A stretch of 62,378 bases of DNA from Streptomyces turgidiscabies Car8 (GCF_000331005.1 NZ_AEJB01000205.1:1-62378), one strand, 5' to 3'. Positions 51,285 to 60,445 are shown, numbered from the stretch's first letter. The notes: generated by a model from the sequence alone, not told the origin. Made by a program: numbers and translations.

Positions 51285-51719
51285 ATGCGCGAGCGTAGCG
51301 CGGCTGTATTGATCGGGGCGTTGCTGCCCCTGTTGTGCCGGGTGCTTCCAGCCACTGGCAGGCGACGACAAGCAACTTCGGAACGAGATCGAACTCTCGT
51401 GACCCGCAGCAACGTAGAAAGCCATGTTCTCCAGGCAGCACGAGTACGGGCCCAGCTCCGATCGCCGTACAGCACGGACAAGGGAGCTCTGGACGGTTCG
51501 GCATCCCGTCTGTCACGGCCATACCTGCCCGCTCTCGATGACTGGGCCCCAGAGATGATCACGGCACCCCGCACCGCGCGGGTGCGGCCCTACTGGACGT
51601 CGCGAGAACACGTAGCGCAGTGGAGGCGGCGGCGCGTGCTCGTGCTGGCAGCCCACTTCCGCCTCGACCTCGACACCCGAAACCTTCGTACGACCCCGGT
51701 CTCGGGTGGGATCCATTGA
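51285..51719 (+). CDS. Small actinobacterial protein of unknown function, first gene of an accessory operon
   Basis: A 144-residue protein. The middle (RSPYSTDKGALDGSASRLSRPYL) and the basic C-terminal part (REHVAQWRRRRVLVLAAHF, then RLDLDTRNL) follow a pattern seen in short Streptomyces proteins that accompany GntR or XRE regulators in mobile or accessory clusters: RSPY, LDG, RPYL, an Arg-rich block, and a hydrophobic end. ATG 51285 has GAAGG at 51272-51276. The stop overlaps the next gene start (TTGA). Function unknown; the family recognition is from memory of the pattern. Confidence 0.6.
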   Translation: MRERSAAVLIGALLPLLCRVLPATGRRRQATSERDRTLVTRSNVESHVLQAARVRAQLRSPYSTDKGALDGSASRLSRPYLPALDDWAPEMITAPRTARVRPYWTSREHVAQWRRRRVLVLAAHFRLDLDTRNLRTTPVSGGIH

Positions 51720-51916
51720 CGTCGGCGCAGACGAACACAGACACGTGCGGAACGGTCCGCGCCTCCCTGCTGTACCACGCACCGATCTTCAGCGAGAGCG
51801 GCGCTTGCGTGCTCGCGAAGGGGCACGCCGGGGACCACCGAGATGTGCGGGGCCGCACCTGGTACGTGATTCCGCTCCACCCCGCGCCCAACAACGAACG
51901 GGAGACGGCCAAGTGA
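51716..51916 (+). CDS. Small protein with C-x(n)-GHAGDHR motif
   Basis: 66 residues from TTG 51716, which overlaps the upstream stop by four bases. It carries Cys 11, then ACVLAKGHAGDHRDVRGRTW; a Cys followed by GHxGDHR is a recurrent zinc-site-like motif in small Streptomyces and phage proteins. No membrane segment. Stop overlaps the next start (GTGA). Function unknown. Confidence 0.55.
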   Translation: MTSAQTNTDTCGTVRASLLYHAPIFSESGACVLAKGHAGDHRDVRGRTWYVIPLHPAPNNERETAK

Positions 51917-52104
51917 GCAACGCCCACGAACCAGCCTGGACGCCGGAACCCCCTTATGTGTCCGGCTGCTGCACAATCGGCACCCATGACCAGTGCCGGG
52001 ACGGCGAGCTTCGTGAGAGCGGCGTACAAGGGCTCCACTATCTGGTGTGCGACTGTGGCTGCCACCGCCCCGCCCTCACTCTGTTGAAGGGCACCGCAAC
52101 GTGA
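51913..52104 (+). CDS. Cysteine/histidine-rich small protein
   Basis: 63 residues from GTG 51913 (overlap with the upstream stop). Two clusters, SGCCTIGTHDQC and VCDCGCHRP, provide six cysteines and two histidines, enough for one or two zinc ions. It resembles a small zinc-binding module. Third gene of the chain; its stop overlaps the next GTG. Confidence 0.55.
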   Translation: MSNAHEPAWTPEPPYVSGCCTIGTHDQCRDGELRESGVQGLHYLVCDCGCHRPALTLLKGTAT

Positions 52105-52238
52105 ACTCCATTGGCTCCGAATCGAGTTGGTCGCAGGTGCGACGGAAGCGACTAAAGGCGGGCGCCTTCACTGCGGCGCTCATGATCGTGTGGGTCGTAA
52201 CGGTCGTCGTCGCCGTGACCACAATCAGCCGCCTCTAG
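52101..52238 (+). CDS. 45-residue single-pass membrane protein
   Basis: GTG 52101 overlaps the upstream stop. A basic N-terminal half (QVRRKRLKAG) precedes one transmembrane helix (ALMIVWVVTVVVAVTTI) and a two-residue-type short end. Last gene of the four-gene chain, followed by a hairpin. Function unknown. Confidence 0.5.
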   Translation: MNSIGSESSWSQVRRKRLKAGAFTAALMIVWVVTVVVAVTTISRL

Positions 52239-52254
52239 CTGCTGCATTCGTGCC

Positions 52255-52291
52255 GAGGCGGCCCTCTCCAAGTCGCGGAGACGGCCGCCTC
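52255..52291. terminator. Hairpin terminator after the small-gene operon
   Basis: GAGGCGGCC (52255-52263) pairs with GGCCGCCTC (52283-52291), a perfect 9-bp stem; GCCGCCTC at 52228-52235 can pair alternatively with the first arm. It separates the operon from the convergent tricorn protease gene. Confidence 0.65.
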
Positions 52292-52321
52292 CCGCAATCG
52301 GGCTCTTCAGCCCAACACCCT

Positions 52322-55300
52322 CTACAGCTCCGGCAACCCCGGCGCCCTCTTCGCAGGCCGTTCCTCCAGTGACTCCAGCGCCAGCCGGATCGCCTCGTCC
52401 AGTTGGACATCCCGCCCGGCCGCGTAGTCCTGCGGGGTCTGTACGACCTCCACGTCCGGGTCGACGCCGTGGTTCTCGACGCCCCAGCCGTAACCCTCCA
52501 GCCAAAACGCGTACTTGGGCTGCGTGACCCGGGTTCCGTCGACCAGCTGGTAGCGGTTGTCGATGCCGATGACGCCGCCCCACGTCCGCGTGCCGACCAC
52601 CGGGCCGATGCCCAGTGCCTTGATCGCCGCGTTGACGATGTCGCCGTCCGAGCCGGAGAACTCGTTGGCGACGGCGACGACGGGCCCGCGTGGCGCGTCC
52701 TCCGGGTAGCTGTACGGCCGTAGCCCGCGGGGCAGGTTCCAGCCGGCGATCCGGCGTGCCAGCTTCTCGACGACCAGCTGGGACGTGTGGCCGCCCCGGT
52801 TCTCGCGGACGTCGACGATCAGGCCCTCCTTCGCGACCTCGATCCGCAGGTCGCGGTGGATCTGGGCCCAGCCGGGCGCCTGCATGTCAGGCACGTGCAG
52901 ATAGCCGAGCCGTCCGCCGGACTTCTCCGTGACGTACGCCCGCCGGTCGTTGACCCACGCGTGGTAGCGCAGCGGCTCCTCGTCGGCGAGGGGTACGACG
53001 ACCACGTGCCGCGCGTCGCCACCGCCGGACGGCGAGACGGTCAGTTCGATGGGCTTGCCCGCCGTACCGACGAGCAGGGGGCCGGGCCCGGTCACCGGGT
53101 CGACGGGCTGTCCGGCGACCGCCACGATCGCGTCGCCCGGGCGTACCGCGACGCCGGGTGCGGCGAGCGGGGAGACGCCGTCGGGGTCGGAGGTCTCGGC
53201 GGGCAGGATGCGGTCGATGCGCCACAGGGCCGTGTTCTGGGGGCCGTCCTCGTGGCGGGAGATGTCGGCGCCGAGGAGGCCCTGCCGCTCGCCGCTGCCG
53301 TGTCCACCGCGCGGGGTGACGTAGGCGTGCGAGGTGCCCAACTCGCCCTGGACCTCCCAGAGAAGGTCGACGAGGTCGTCATGGGTGGCGACGCGTTCGA
53401 GGAGGGGCCGGTAGCGGTCGAGGACGCCGTCCCAGTCGGTGCCGTTCATGTCCGCGCGCCAGAAGTTGTCCCGCATGATGCGGCCGTTCTCGGCGTACAT
53501 CTGCCGCCATTCGACGACCGGGTCGACGCTCTGGCGTACGCGCGACAGGTCGACGGTGATGTTGCTGTCGCTCTCGTCGTCGTTCGAGGCGCGCCGGTCG
53601 CTGGGTACGACCTTCAGCTTGCCGTCGGTCCACAACAGGACGCGTTTGCCGTCGCCGCTGACGGCGAAGTGGTCGGCGTCCCCGGCGAGGTGCTCGATGC
53701 GGTTCTGGGCGAGGTCGTACCGCTCCAGCTCGGTCTTCGGGTCGGGGTCGTCCGGGGTGGCCCGGGAGGAGCCGAGGACTCCGCGCACCGGGTGACGCAG
53801 CCACAGCACACCGTCCTTGGCGGCCCGCAGGTTGGAGTAGCGGGCGGCCTCGACGGGGAACGGGACGATCCGGTCGGCCAGCCCGTCGAGGTCGATACGG
53901 GTCGCCGGGGCGCCCTCGCTGTCGGGGGTCTCGTCCTTGTCCGGCGCCTCGAAGGGCCGCCCGTGCCGCTGCGGGCCGAAGGGCGAGGGCGTGGTCGCGG
54001 CGAGGGTGATGAGGTGCGGGCGCGAGCCGCCGACAAAGGCGAGGTCGAACACGTGCTCGTCGTAGACGGGGTCGAATGACCGCGCCGACAGGAACACCAG
54101 GTGCTTGCCGTCGGCGGTGAACGCGGGTGAGTAGTCCCGGAACCGCAGCGGAGTCGCCTCGGTCACCGACAGGTCGGTGGTGTTGGCGAGCTTGAGCTGA
54201 CGCAGCGGATTCGGCCCGGGGTGTGACCAGGCGAGCCAGGCGGAGTCGGGCGAGAAGACGAGCCCGGACGCGTCACCGTCGGCGCTGCTGTCAACCTCGC
54301 GCACCTCCCCCGACTCGCGCTCGACGAGCAGCACGCGCCCGTCGTGGGAGGCGACGGCGGCCCGGCTCCCGTCGGGCGCCATGGCCAGGCCGAGGACCCG
54401 GCCGAGCTGCCCGGCGGCGAGCCGGCGCGGTGTGGCCCCCGGTGCGGTGCCGGTCGCGGGGGCGAACTCCAGTGCGTCGTCGCCCTCCGCGTCCGTCACC
54501 CACACGGCCCACTCCTCGCCGTCCACGCGGAAGGCGCGGGGCAGCCGGGCCCGTACGCCGTGTCCCGAGGCGAGTACCCGGGCCGGGCCGGACCGGTGGG
54601 TGACCCAGTGCACGGAGCCGCGCACGCCGATGGCGCTGCCGCGCCCGGTGTGGTCGGGTGCTCCGGATCCGAACCAGCGCGAGGCGCTCACGGGATGGGG
54701 CTGAAGATCGGTGCGCTGCCCGCCGAGCCGGATGTCCAGCCGTCGCGGCTCGGCCCCGTCCAGGTCGTCAAGGAGCCACAGTTCACCGGCACTGGAGTAG
54801 ACGACACGGCTACCGTCGCTCGCGGCGTGCCGGGCGTAGAAGCCGTCGAGGGGTGTGTGTCGTCGCAGGTCGGAGCCGTCGGCCAGGGAGGAGTACAGCG
54901 CCCCGACACCTTCGTGGTCGGAGAGGAACGCGATGCGCTCCCCGACCCACACCGGGTACTCCAGGTTCCCGTCCAGGTCGGCATGCAGCCGGACGAACTC
55001 CCCGGCGCCTTCGCCCTCTTGACCGTCCCTGTCGTCCCGGCCGTCCTTGTCGATCCACAGCTTGCCCGCCGTACCGCCCCGGTAGCGCTTCCACCAGGCG
55101 GCCTCTCGTCCCATCGGGGCGGAGAGGAGCACGGTCGCCGGACCCTGGGCCACATCGCCAACAGGCCCGTACGGCAGGACAGTTGCCGGTCCGCCGTCGA
55201 GCGGCACGGCCCGGGCCCAGGAGCGGCGCAGGCTGGCCTGCCCCTGGGTGCTGATGGCGAGGACCCGCCCGTCCGGGGTCCAGCCGCGCACCTGGGTCTT

Positions 55301-55573
55301 CCAACTGCCCCAGTAGGTCAGGCGTTTGGTGGATCCGCCGTCGATCGGGGCGACATGCACCTCGGGGGCGCCGTCGCGGGTGGAGGTCCAGGCGAGCCGG
55401 GTGCCGTCCGGGGAGAAACGGGGATGGTTCACCGGCACGTTGTCGGCGCTGACGCGCCAGGCCCGGCCGCCGTCGAGCGGGGCGACCCAGACGTCGTCCT
55501 CGGCGGTGAAGGCGACCGAGTCGCCGTGCAGATGCGGAAACCGGAGATACGCAGGCGAAGAGGGCTGAGTCAC
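52322..55573 (-). CDS. Tricorn-like S41 serine protease
   Basis: A 1083-residue cytoplasmic peptidase. The N-terminal two thirds are beta-propeller repeats (FSPDGTRLAWTSTRDGAPEVHV, FSPDSAWLAWSHPGPN, FTADGKHLVFLSARS) that gate substrates; then a C1 helical domain, a PDZ domain (AAPGVAVRPGDAIVAVAGQPV) and the S41 catalytic domain with the nucleophilic Ser in NEFSGSDGDI and a downstream GTRTWGGVIG. Tricorn proteases trim oligopeptides from the proteasome, which Streptomyces also has. GTG 55573. Length matches the family. Confidence 0.94.
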   Translation of the reverse strand: MTQPSSPAYLRFPHLHGDSVAFTAEDDVWVAPLDGGRAWRVSADNVPVNHPRFSPDGTRLAWTSTRDGAPEVHVAPIDGGSTKRLTYWGSWKTQVRGWTPDGRVLAISTQGQASLRRSWARAVPLDGGPATVLPYGPVGDVAQGPATVLLSAPMGREAAWWKRYRGGTAGKLWIDKDGRDDRDGQEGEGAGEFVRLHADLDGNLEYPVWVGERIAFLSDHEGVGALYSSLADGSDLRRHTPLDGFYARHAASDGSRVVYSSAGELWLLDDLDGAEPRRLDIRLGGQRTDLQPHPVSASRWFGSGAPDHTGRGSAIGVRGSVHWVTHRSGPARVLASGHGVRARLPRAFRVDGEEWAVWVTDAEGDDALEFAPATGTAPGATPRRLAAGQLGRVLGLAMAPDGSRAAVASHDGRVLLVERESGEVREVDSSADGDASGLVFSPDSAWLAWSHPGPNPLRQLKLANTTDLSVTEATPLRFRDYSPAFTADGKHLVFLSARSFDPVYDEHVFDLAFVGGSRPHLITLAATTPSPFGPQRHGRPFEAPDKDETPDSEGAPATRIDLDGLADRIVPFPVEAARYSNLRAAKDGVLWLRHPVRGVLGSSRATPDDPDPKTELERYDLAQNRIEHLAGDADHFAVSGDGKRVLLWTDGKLKVVPSDRRASNDDESDSNITVDLSRVRQSVDPVVEWRQMYAENGRIMRDNFWRADMNGTDWDGVLDRYRPLLERVATHDDLVDLLWEVQGELGTSHAYVTPRGGHGSGERQGLLGADISRHEDGPQNTALWRIDRILPAETSDPDGVSPLAAPGVAVRPGDAIVAVAGQPVDPVTGPGPLLVGTAGKPIELTVSPSGGGDARHVVVVPLADEEPLRYHAWVNDRRAYVTEKSGGRLGYLHVPDMQAPGWAQIHRDLRIEVAKEGLIVDVRENRGGHTSQLVVEKLARRIAGWNLPRGLRPYSYPEDAPRGPVVAVANEFSGSDGDIVNAAIKALGIGPVVGTRTWGGVIGIDNRYQLVDGTRVTQPKYAFWLEGYGWGVENHGVDPDVEVVQTPQDYAAGRDVQLDEAIRLALESLEERPAKRAPGLPEL

Positions 55574-55633
55574 CCGATCACCCTAAGCAGCGAGCACGCC
55601 CCCGGACAGAGGTTTGGATCACTTCATGCCTGC

Positions 55634-56206
55634 TCATTTACCCTCGACCGGCCAGCAGTTCGGGTTCTTCTGGCAGTAGATGGTCTTCGTCGCGGTGACG
55701 GTCACGGTCGGCGCGGGCCTCCCGTTGTCCGGCGGACGCCACGTGGCACGCGGGGTGCTGGGCTCGTCGCAGTTGCCGAGGCCGCTGACGCGGAACCGCT
55801 GCTTGCCGTCGACCTTGGCGGTGAGGTTCCCGCGTACGCATCTGCCGTCGACCGCGCGCGTCACCTTGCCGGTGACGGTGATGTCCTTGCCGTCCGTGGT
55901 CTTGCCTTGGCAGTCGACGTCGGCGACGGTGGTCGCGCTCGGCGAGGGTGAACTCCCGGACGTGGAAGCCTTGTTGCCGTTGGCGTCGCCGACCGAGGCC
56001 GTGCAGGTGAGCCACTGGACGTGCACGCCCCGCCGCTCCAGCTCCGCGGTCGCCGTCCGGTCGGTGGTGAAGGAGACGGTGGCCGAACCGAGCCCACCGG
56101 GATCACAGGCGACGACCACGCTCACGGCGGCCACCACCAGTCCGGCCGCCGCGACCACCCGGCGGCCCCTGCGCGGCCGATGCCAAATCCGTCTCAGTGC
56201 CCCCAT
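55634..56206 (-). CDS. Secreted or lipid-anchored protein of unknown function
   Basis: 190 residues. A basic N-terminus (RRIWHRPRRGRRVV) precedes a helix VAAAGLVVAAVSVVVAC whose final Cys fits a lipobox, so it is probably a lipoprotein. The mature part has four to six cysteines (WLTCTASVG, DVDCQGKT, DGRCVRG, GLGNCDEP, YCQKNPNCW) that could pair in disulfides and a Thr/Ser linker. Family not recognised. It lies between the tricorn protease and rsmE. Confidence 0.7.
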   Translation of the reverse strand: MGALRRIWHRPRRGRRVVAAAGLVVAAVSVVVACDPGGLGSATVSFTTDRTATAELERRGVHVQWLTCTASVGDANGNKASTSGSSPSPSATTVADVDCQGKTTDGKDITVTGKVTRAVDGRCVRGNLTAKVDGKQRFRVSGLGNCDEPSTPRATWRPPDNGRPAPTVTVTATKTIYCQKNPNCWPVEGK

Positions 56207-56262
56207 GAAGGGCAGCCTGCCACCGCCCAGCCCCAGCCGGAAGGGCGTGTACCGGACAGCTC

Positions 56263-57006
56263 CTAGGACCAGCGTCCGGTGCGGCCCAGCAGCAGTGCCG
56301 TCGCGGCTGTTCCGGCGGTGGAGGTACGCAGCACACTGGCCCCGAGCCGGTACGCCTTCGCCCCCGCCTCCTCGAAGAGGGCCAACTCCTCGGGGGAGAC
56401 GCCCCCTTCGGGCCCGACGACCAGCACGATGTCACCGGTGGAGGGGAGTTCGGCGGTCGCGAGCGCGGCGCTGCGGTACTCGCGGTCCTCGTGCAGTACG
56501 GCGGCGAAGTCGGCCTCGGCGAGAAGTGCGGCGACCTGCTTGCTCGACATGGCGTCCGCGACCTCCGGGAACCGCACCCGGCGCGACTGCTTGCCGGACT
56601 CCCGGGCGGTGGCCCGCCACTTGGCGAGCGCCTTCAGCCCACGATCCCCCCGCCACTGCGTGACACACCGCGAGGCGGCCCAGGGAACGATGGCGTCGAC
56701 GCCGGTCTCGGTCATCGTCTCGACGGCCAACTCGCCCCGGTCGCCCTTGGGAAGAGCCTGGACGACGGTGATGCGAGGAGACTGGGCGGCTTCCTCCACG
56801 ACCGGCCCGAGCCGCAGCGCCAGTTGGTCCTTGCCCTCTGCGGCGACGACCTCGCCCTCAGCCCAGCGCCCGGCGCCGTCGGTGAGGACGACGGTCTCAC
56901 CGGCCCGCAGCCGCTTCACGGAGACGGCGTGGCGCCCCTCGGGCCCGTCAAGGACGTACTGGCGGACATCGGGCAACTGATCGACGACGAACACGGGAGC
57001 GGTCAT
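56263..57006 (-). CDS. rsmE: 16S rRNA (uracil(1498)-N(3))-methyltransferase
   Basis: A SPOUT methyltransferase of 247 residues acting on helix 44 of 16S rRNA. An N-terminal PUA-like part (EGRHAVSVKRLRAGETVVLTDGAGRWAEG) precedes the knotted domain with the SAM-binding signature IVLVVGPEGGVSPEELALF and the LGASVLRTSTAGTAATALLL end. ATG 57006 overlaps the upstream gene stop (ATGA), so it is coupled to the nitronate monooxygenase gene. Confidence 0.95.
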   Translation of the reverse strand: MTAPVFVVDQLPDVRQYVLDGPEGRHAVSVKRLRAGETVVLTDGAGRWAEGEVVAAEGKDQLALRLGPVVEEAAQSPRITVVQALPKGDRGELAVETMTETGVDAIVPWAASRCVTQWRGDRGLKALAKWRATARESGKQSRRVRFPEVADAMSSKQVAALLAEADFAAVLHEDREYRSAALATAELPSTGDIVLVVGPEGGVSPEELALFEEAGAKAYRLGASVLRTSTAGTAATALLLGRTGRWS

Positions 57007-58079
57007 GAACGCTCGCCCCCGCCCAGCAGCGCGTCCCGCGCGGACTCGATCTCGTCCACCAGCACCCTCACCAGCTCCCCCGCCGGAAGCTCACGGGCCA
57101 GCCGGTGCCCCTGTCCCGCCCACAGCGCCATGCCCTGCGCGTCGCCGGCCGCGGCGGCCTTCTTGCGGACGGGCGAGGTGAGGTGGTGGACCTCGGGGTA
57201 GGCGGCGGGCGCGTACGGGCCGTGCTCGCGCAGGAAACGGTTCACCAGACCCCGGGCGGGCCGGCCGGAGAACGCGCGCGTCAGCTCCGTACGGACGAAG
57301 AGCGGGTTGGTCAGCGCCTGCTTGTGCAGGGCGTGGGCGCCGGACTCCGGGGTGGCGAGGAAGGCGGTGCCGAGCTGGGCGGCGCTCGCGCCCGCGGCGA
57401 GGACGGCGGCGATCTGGCTGCCGCGCATGAGCCCGCCGGCCGCGACGAGGGGAAGGTCGACGGTCTCGCGGACCTGGGCGATGAGGGAGAGCAGCCCGAC
57501 GGCGGACCCGTCGGCCTCGGCGTTGTCACGATGGGTGCCCTGATGGCCACCGGCCTCGACACCCTGCACGATCACGGCGTCGGCCCCGGCCCGCTGCACG
57601 GCGAGGGCCTCGTCGGCGGTGGTCGCGGTGACCAGGGTGAGGGTGCCGGCGCGGCGGAGGGAGTCCAGTACGTCGCCGCCGGGCACCCCGAAGTGGAAGG
57701 AGACGACCGGGACCGGGTTGTCGAGGAGGACGGCGAGCTTGGCGTCGTAGCCGTCGTCACGTCCGCTGTCCGGGTCGCCCAGCTCGGTGTCGTACCAGGT
57801 GGCCTCACCGGCGAGCTGATGGGCGTAGACCTCGACGGCGGCCGGGTCGGCGTATTCGGGCTGGGGCATGAAGAGGTTCACGCCGAAGGGGCGGCCGGTG
57901 AGCCCGCGCAGCTGCTTGATCTCCTGGTACATGCCGTCCGCGGTCTTGTACCCGGCGGCGAGGAACCCGAGCCCGCCCGCGTCAGCGACGGCGGCGGCGA
58001 GCTGCGGGAGGGAAACGCCGCCCGCCATGGGCGCCTGCACGATCGGGTGAGGGAAGAGATCGGTCAGTGCGGAGGACAT
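57003..58079 (-). CDS. Nitronate monooxygenase family protein
   Basis: A 358-residue FMN barrel enzyme. It begins PHPIVQAPMAGGVSLPQLAAAVADAGGLGFLAAGY, has VIVQGVEAGGHQGTH carrying the conserved His, and VAAGGLMRGSQIAAVLAAGASAAQLGTAFL for FMN phosphate binding. These enzymes oxidise propionate-3-nitronate and related alkyl nitronates. Located between dnaJ and rsmE, as is usual in Streptomyces. Confidence 0.93.
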   Translation of the reverse strand: MSSALTDLFPHPIVQAPMAGGVSLPQLAAAVADAGGLGFLAAGYKTADGMYQEIKQLRGLTGRPFGVNLFMPQPEYADPAAVEVYAHQLAGEATWYDTELGDPDSGRDDGYDAKLAVLLDNPVPVVSFHFGVPGGDVLDSLRRAGTLTLVTATTADEALAVQRAGADAVIVQGVEAGGHQGTHRDNAEADGSAVGLLSLIAQVRETVDLPLVAAGGLMRGSQIAAVLAAGASAAQLGTAFLATPESGAHALHKQALTNPLFVRTELTRAFSGRPARGLVNRFLREHGPYAPAAYPEVHHLTSPVRKKAAAAGDAQGMALWAGQGHRLARELPAGELVRVLVDEIESARDALLGGGERS

Positions 58080-58120
58080 GACGGCATGTTGTCACGTCCC
58101 CCGCACAAGTCCGAATCAGG

Positions 58121-58165
58121 CCGTAGGGGCCTGGGGCAGAGCCCCCGGAAACCCCGGCCCCACCC
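58121..58165. repeat. Dispersed Streptomyces-type intergenic element with hairpin
   Basis: A GGGGC-AGA-GCCCC hairpin (58133-58145) within a G/C-rich block reading like the common Streptomyces element that contains a CTGGGGCAGAGCCCC core. It directly follows the dnaJ stop region on the minus strand and could act as terminator. Confidence 0.5.
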
Positions 58166-58166
58166 C

Positions 58167-59303
58167 TCAGCGCCCGTTGAACGCGTCCTTCAACCGCGAG
58201 AACAGCCCCTGCTGCCCAGGCTGGAACTGCCCCGTGGGCCGCTCCTCGCCCCGCAGCAGTGCCAGTTCACGCAGCAACCGCTCCTGCTCGGGATCGAGCT
58301 TCGAAGGGGTCATGACCTCGACATGGACGATGAGGTCACCGCGCCCTCCGCCCCGCAGATGCGTGACACCCCGCCCGTGCAGCGGAATCGACTGCCCGGA
58401 CTGCGTGCCCGGACGGATGTCGACCTCCTCCAGCCCGTCGAGCGTCTCCAGCGGCACCTTCGTGCCCAGTGACGCCGCCGTCATCGGAAGAGTCACCGTG
58501 CAGTGCAGATCGTCTCCGCGCCGCTGGAACTGCGAGTGCGGCAGCTCGTGGATCTCGACGTACAGGTCACCGGCGGGACCACCACCGGGCCCCACCTCGC
58601 CCTCACCGGCGAGCTGGATCCTCGTACCGTTGTCGACACCCGCGGGGATCTTCACGGTCAGCGTCCGACGCGACCGCACCCGTCCGTCACCGGCGCACTC
58701 GGGGCACGGGGTCGGTACGACCGTCCCGAACCCCTGGCACTGCGGGCAGGGCCGTGACGTCATGACCTGGCCCAGGAAGGACCGCGTCACCTGGGACACC
58801 TCGCCCCGGCCGCGACACATGTCGCAGGTCTGGGCGGAGGTTCCCGGCGCCGCACCCTCACCACTGCAGGTGGCGCACACCACGGCCGTGTCGACCTGGA
58901 TGTCCTTGGTGGTCCCGAAGGCGGCCTCGTCCAGCTCGATGTCGAGCCGGATCATCGCGTCCTGGCCGCGCCGCGTACGCGACCTCGGCCCCCGCTGGGA
59001 CGCCGTTCCGAAGAACGCGTCCATGATGTCCGAGAAGTTCCCGAAGCCACCGGCGCCGAAGCCGCCCGCGCCTCCGCCGCCCGCCTGCGAGAGGGGGTCG
59101 CCGCCGAGGTCGTAGACCTGCTTCTTCTGCGGGTCCGACAACACCTCGTACGCGGCGTTGATCTCCTTGAACCGCTCCTGCGTCTTCGGATCGGGGTTGA
59201 CGTCCGGGTGCAGCTCGCGGGCGAGCCTCCTGAACGCCTTCTTGATCTCGTCCTGGGACGCGTCGCGGCGCACGCCGAGTACGGCGTAGTAGTCCGTGGC
59301 CAC
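58167..59303 (-). CDS. dnaJ: Chaperone protein DnaJ
   Basis: A 378-residue type I J-protein that stimulates DnaK. The J domain (DYYAVLGVRRDASQDEIKKAFRRLARELHPDVN, with HPD) is followed by a Gly-rich segment (AGGGGAGGFGAGGFGN), four zinc motifs (CATCSGEG, CDMCRGRG, CPQCQGFG, CPECAGDG) and the C-terminal substrate domain. This is the copy paired with hrcA (often called dnaJ2 in Streptomyces). It starts one base after the hrcA stop, so the two are cotranscribed. Confidence 0.96.
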   Translation of the reverse strand: MATDYYAVLGVRRDASQDEIKKAFRRLARELHPDVNPDPKTQERFKEINAAYEVLSDPQKKQVYDLGGDPLSQAGGGGAGGFGAGGFGNFSDIMDAFFGTASQRGPRSRTRRGQDAMIRLDIELDEAAFGTTKDIQVDTAVVCATCSGEGAAPGTSAQTCDMCRGRGEVSQVTRSFLGQVMTSRPCPQCQGFGTVVPTPCPECAGDGRVRSRRTLTVKIPAGVDNGTRIQLAGEGEVGPGGGPAGDLYVEIHELPHSQFQRRGDDLHCTVTLPMTAASLGTKVPLETLDGLEEVDIRPGTQSGQSIPLHGRGVTHLRGGGRGDLIVHVEVMTPSKLDPEQERLLRELALLRGEERPTGQFQPGQQGLFSRLKDAFNGR

Positions 59304-59304
59304 T

Positions 59305-60321
59305 TCAGGACTCCGCCAGGATCTGTCCGACGTACCGTGCCACTGCGCGTACCGCTCCCATCGTTCCCGGGTAGTCCATGCGGGTCGGTCCGACCACGCC
59401 GAGCTTGGCCACTGCCTCGCCGCCCGAACCGTAACCGACCGACACGACGGACGTGGAGTTGAGTCCCTCGTATTTGTTCTCGTGACCGATTCGTACGGTC
59501 ATGCTCGAATCCCCGGCCTCACCAAGGAGTTTGAGAAGTACGACCTGTTCCTCCAGGGCTTCCAGAACGGGCCTGATAGTGAGGGGAAAGTCATGTCCGA
59601 AGCGGGTCAGATTGGCGGTTCCGCCGATCATCAGCCGCTCCTCGGCCTCCTCGACGAGCGTCTCCAGAAGGGTGGAGAGCACCGTCGCGACCGTACCCCG
59701 GTCCTCCGCCTCGAAGGCGTCCGGGAGGTCCTGCACGAGCTGTGGCACGTCCGCGAACCGGCGGCCCGCGATCCGACTGTTGAGCCGCGCGCGTAGATCC
59801 GCCAGAGACGTCTCCCCGAAGGGCGCCGGGCAGTCGATCATCCGCTGCTCCACCCGGCCCGTGTCCGTGATCAGCACGAGCATCACGCGCGCGGGAGCGA
59901 GCGAGAGGAGTTCCACGTGCCGCACGGTGGACCGCGTGAGCGACGGATACTGCACGACGGCGACCTGCCGCGTGAGCTGGGCGAGCAGCCGAACCGTACG
60001 CCCCACCACATCATCGAGATCGACAGCGCCGTCCAGGAAGTTCTGGATGGCACGCCGCTCGGGCGCCGTCATCGGCTTGACGCCGGCGAGCCTGTCGACG
60101 AAGAGCCGGTAGCCCTTTTCGGTCGGGATACGCCCCGCGCTGGTGTGGGGCTGGGCAATGAAACCCTCGTCCTCCAGCGCCGCCATGTCGTTACGGACGG
60201 TCGCCGGTGAGACCCCGAGGTTGTGCCGCTCTGTGAGCGCCTTGGATCCGACCGGCTCCTCGGTGCCGACATAGTCCTGGACGATGGCGCGCAGCACTTC
60301 GAGCCTGCGTTCACTGAGCAT
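59305..60321 (-). CDS. hrcA: Heat-inducible transcription repressor HrcA
   Basis: A 338-residue repressor of the heat-shock regulon. It has an N-terminal winged helix ([51 protein letters not shown]) and a GAF-like/dimerisation body ending [43 protein letters not shown] 60321 is chosen because GGAGGTG lies at 60328-60334 with a 6-bp spacing; GTG 60330 would overlap that site. A perfect CIRCE element is about 98 bp upstream, so it probably represses itself and dnaJ. Confidence 0.96.
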   Translation of the reverse strand: MLSERRLEVLRAIVQDYVGTEEPVGSKALTERHNLGVSPATVRNDMAALEDEGFIAQPHTSAGRIPTEKGYRLFVDRLAGVKPMTAPERRAIQNFLDGAVDLDDVVGRTVRLLAQLTRQVAVVQYPSLTRSTVRHVELLSLAPARVMLVLITDTGRVEQRMIDCPAPFGETSLADLRARLNSRIAGRRFADVPQLVQDLPDAFEAEDRGTVATVLSTLLETLVEEAEERLMIGGTANLTRFGHDFPLTIRPVLEALEEQVVLLKLLGEAGDSSMTVRIGHENKYEGLNSTSVVSVGYGSGGEAVAKLGVVGPTRMDYPGTMGAVRAVARYVGQILAES

Positions 60322-60418
60322 CGCGCACACCTCCAGCTGTCGTCCCCTGAGTGCCTACCCCGGTAACCGGGCTTCCGCACCGACCTGCACGGCTCTACGG
60401 CTCTCCTTCTGGCCTTCC

Positions 60419-60445
60419 CTGGCACTCTTCGTGTCCGAGTGCCAG
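60419..60445. promoter_or_regulatory. CIRCE element, HrcA operator
   Basis: CTGGCACTC, 9-bp spacer, GAGTGCCAG: perfect 9-bp inverted repeat with the spacing of CIRCE (consensus TTAGCACTC-N9-GAGTGCTAA). A minus-strand TACACT at 60459-60464 upstream could be the -10 with TTGCCG 19 bp before it, so bound HrcA would sit just after the start point. Confidence 0.85.

Noticed and set aside
51208..51522. A minus-strand 104-codon frame opposite the first small accessory gene.
   Set aside because: The + strand gene has the overlapping gene chain, ribosome site and family-like pattern; the minus frame has none.
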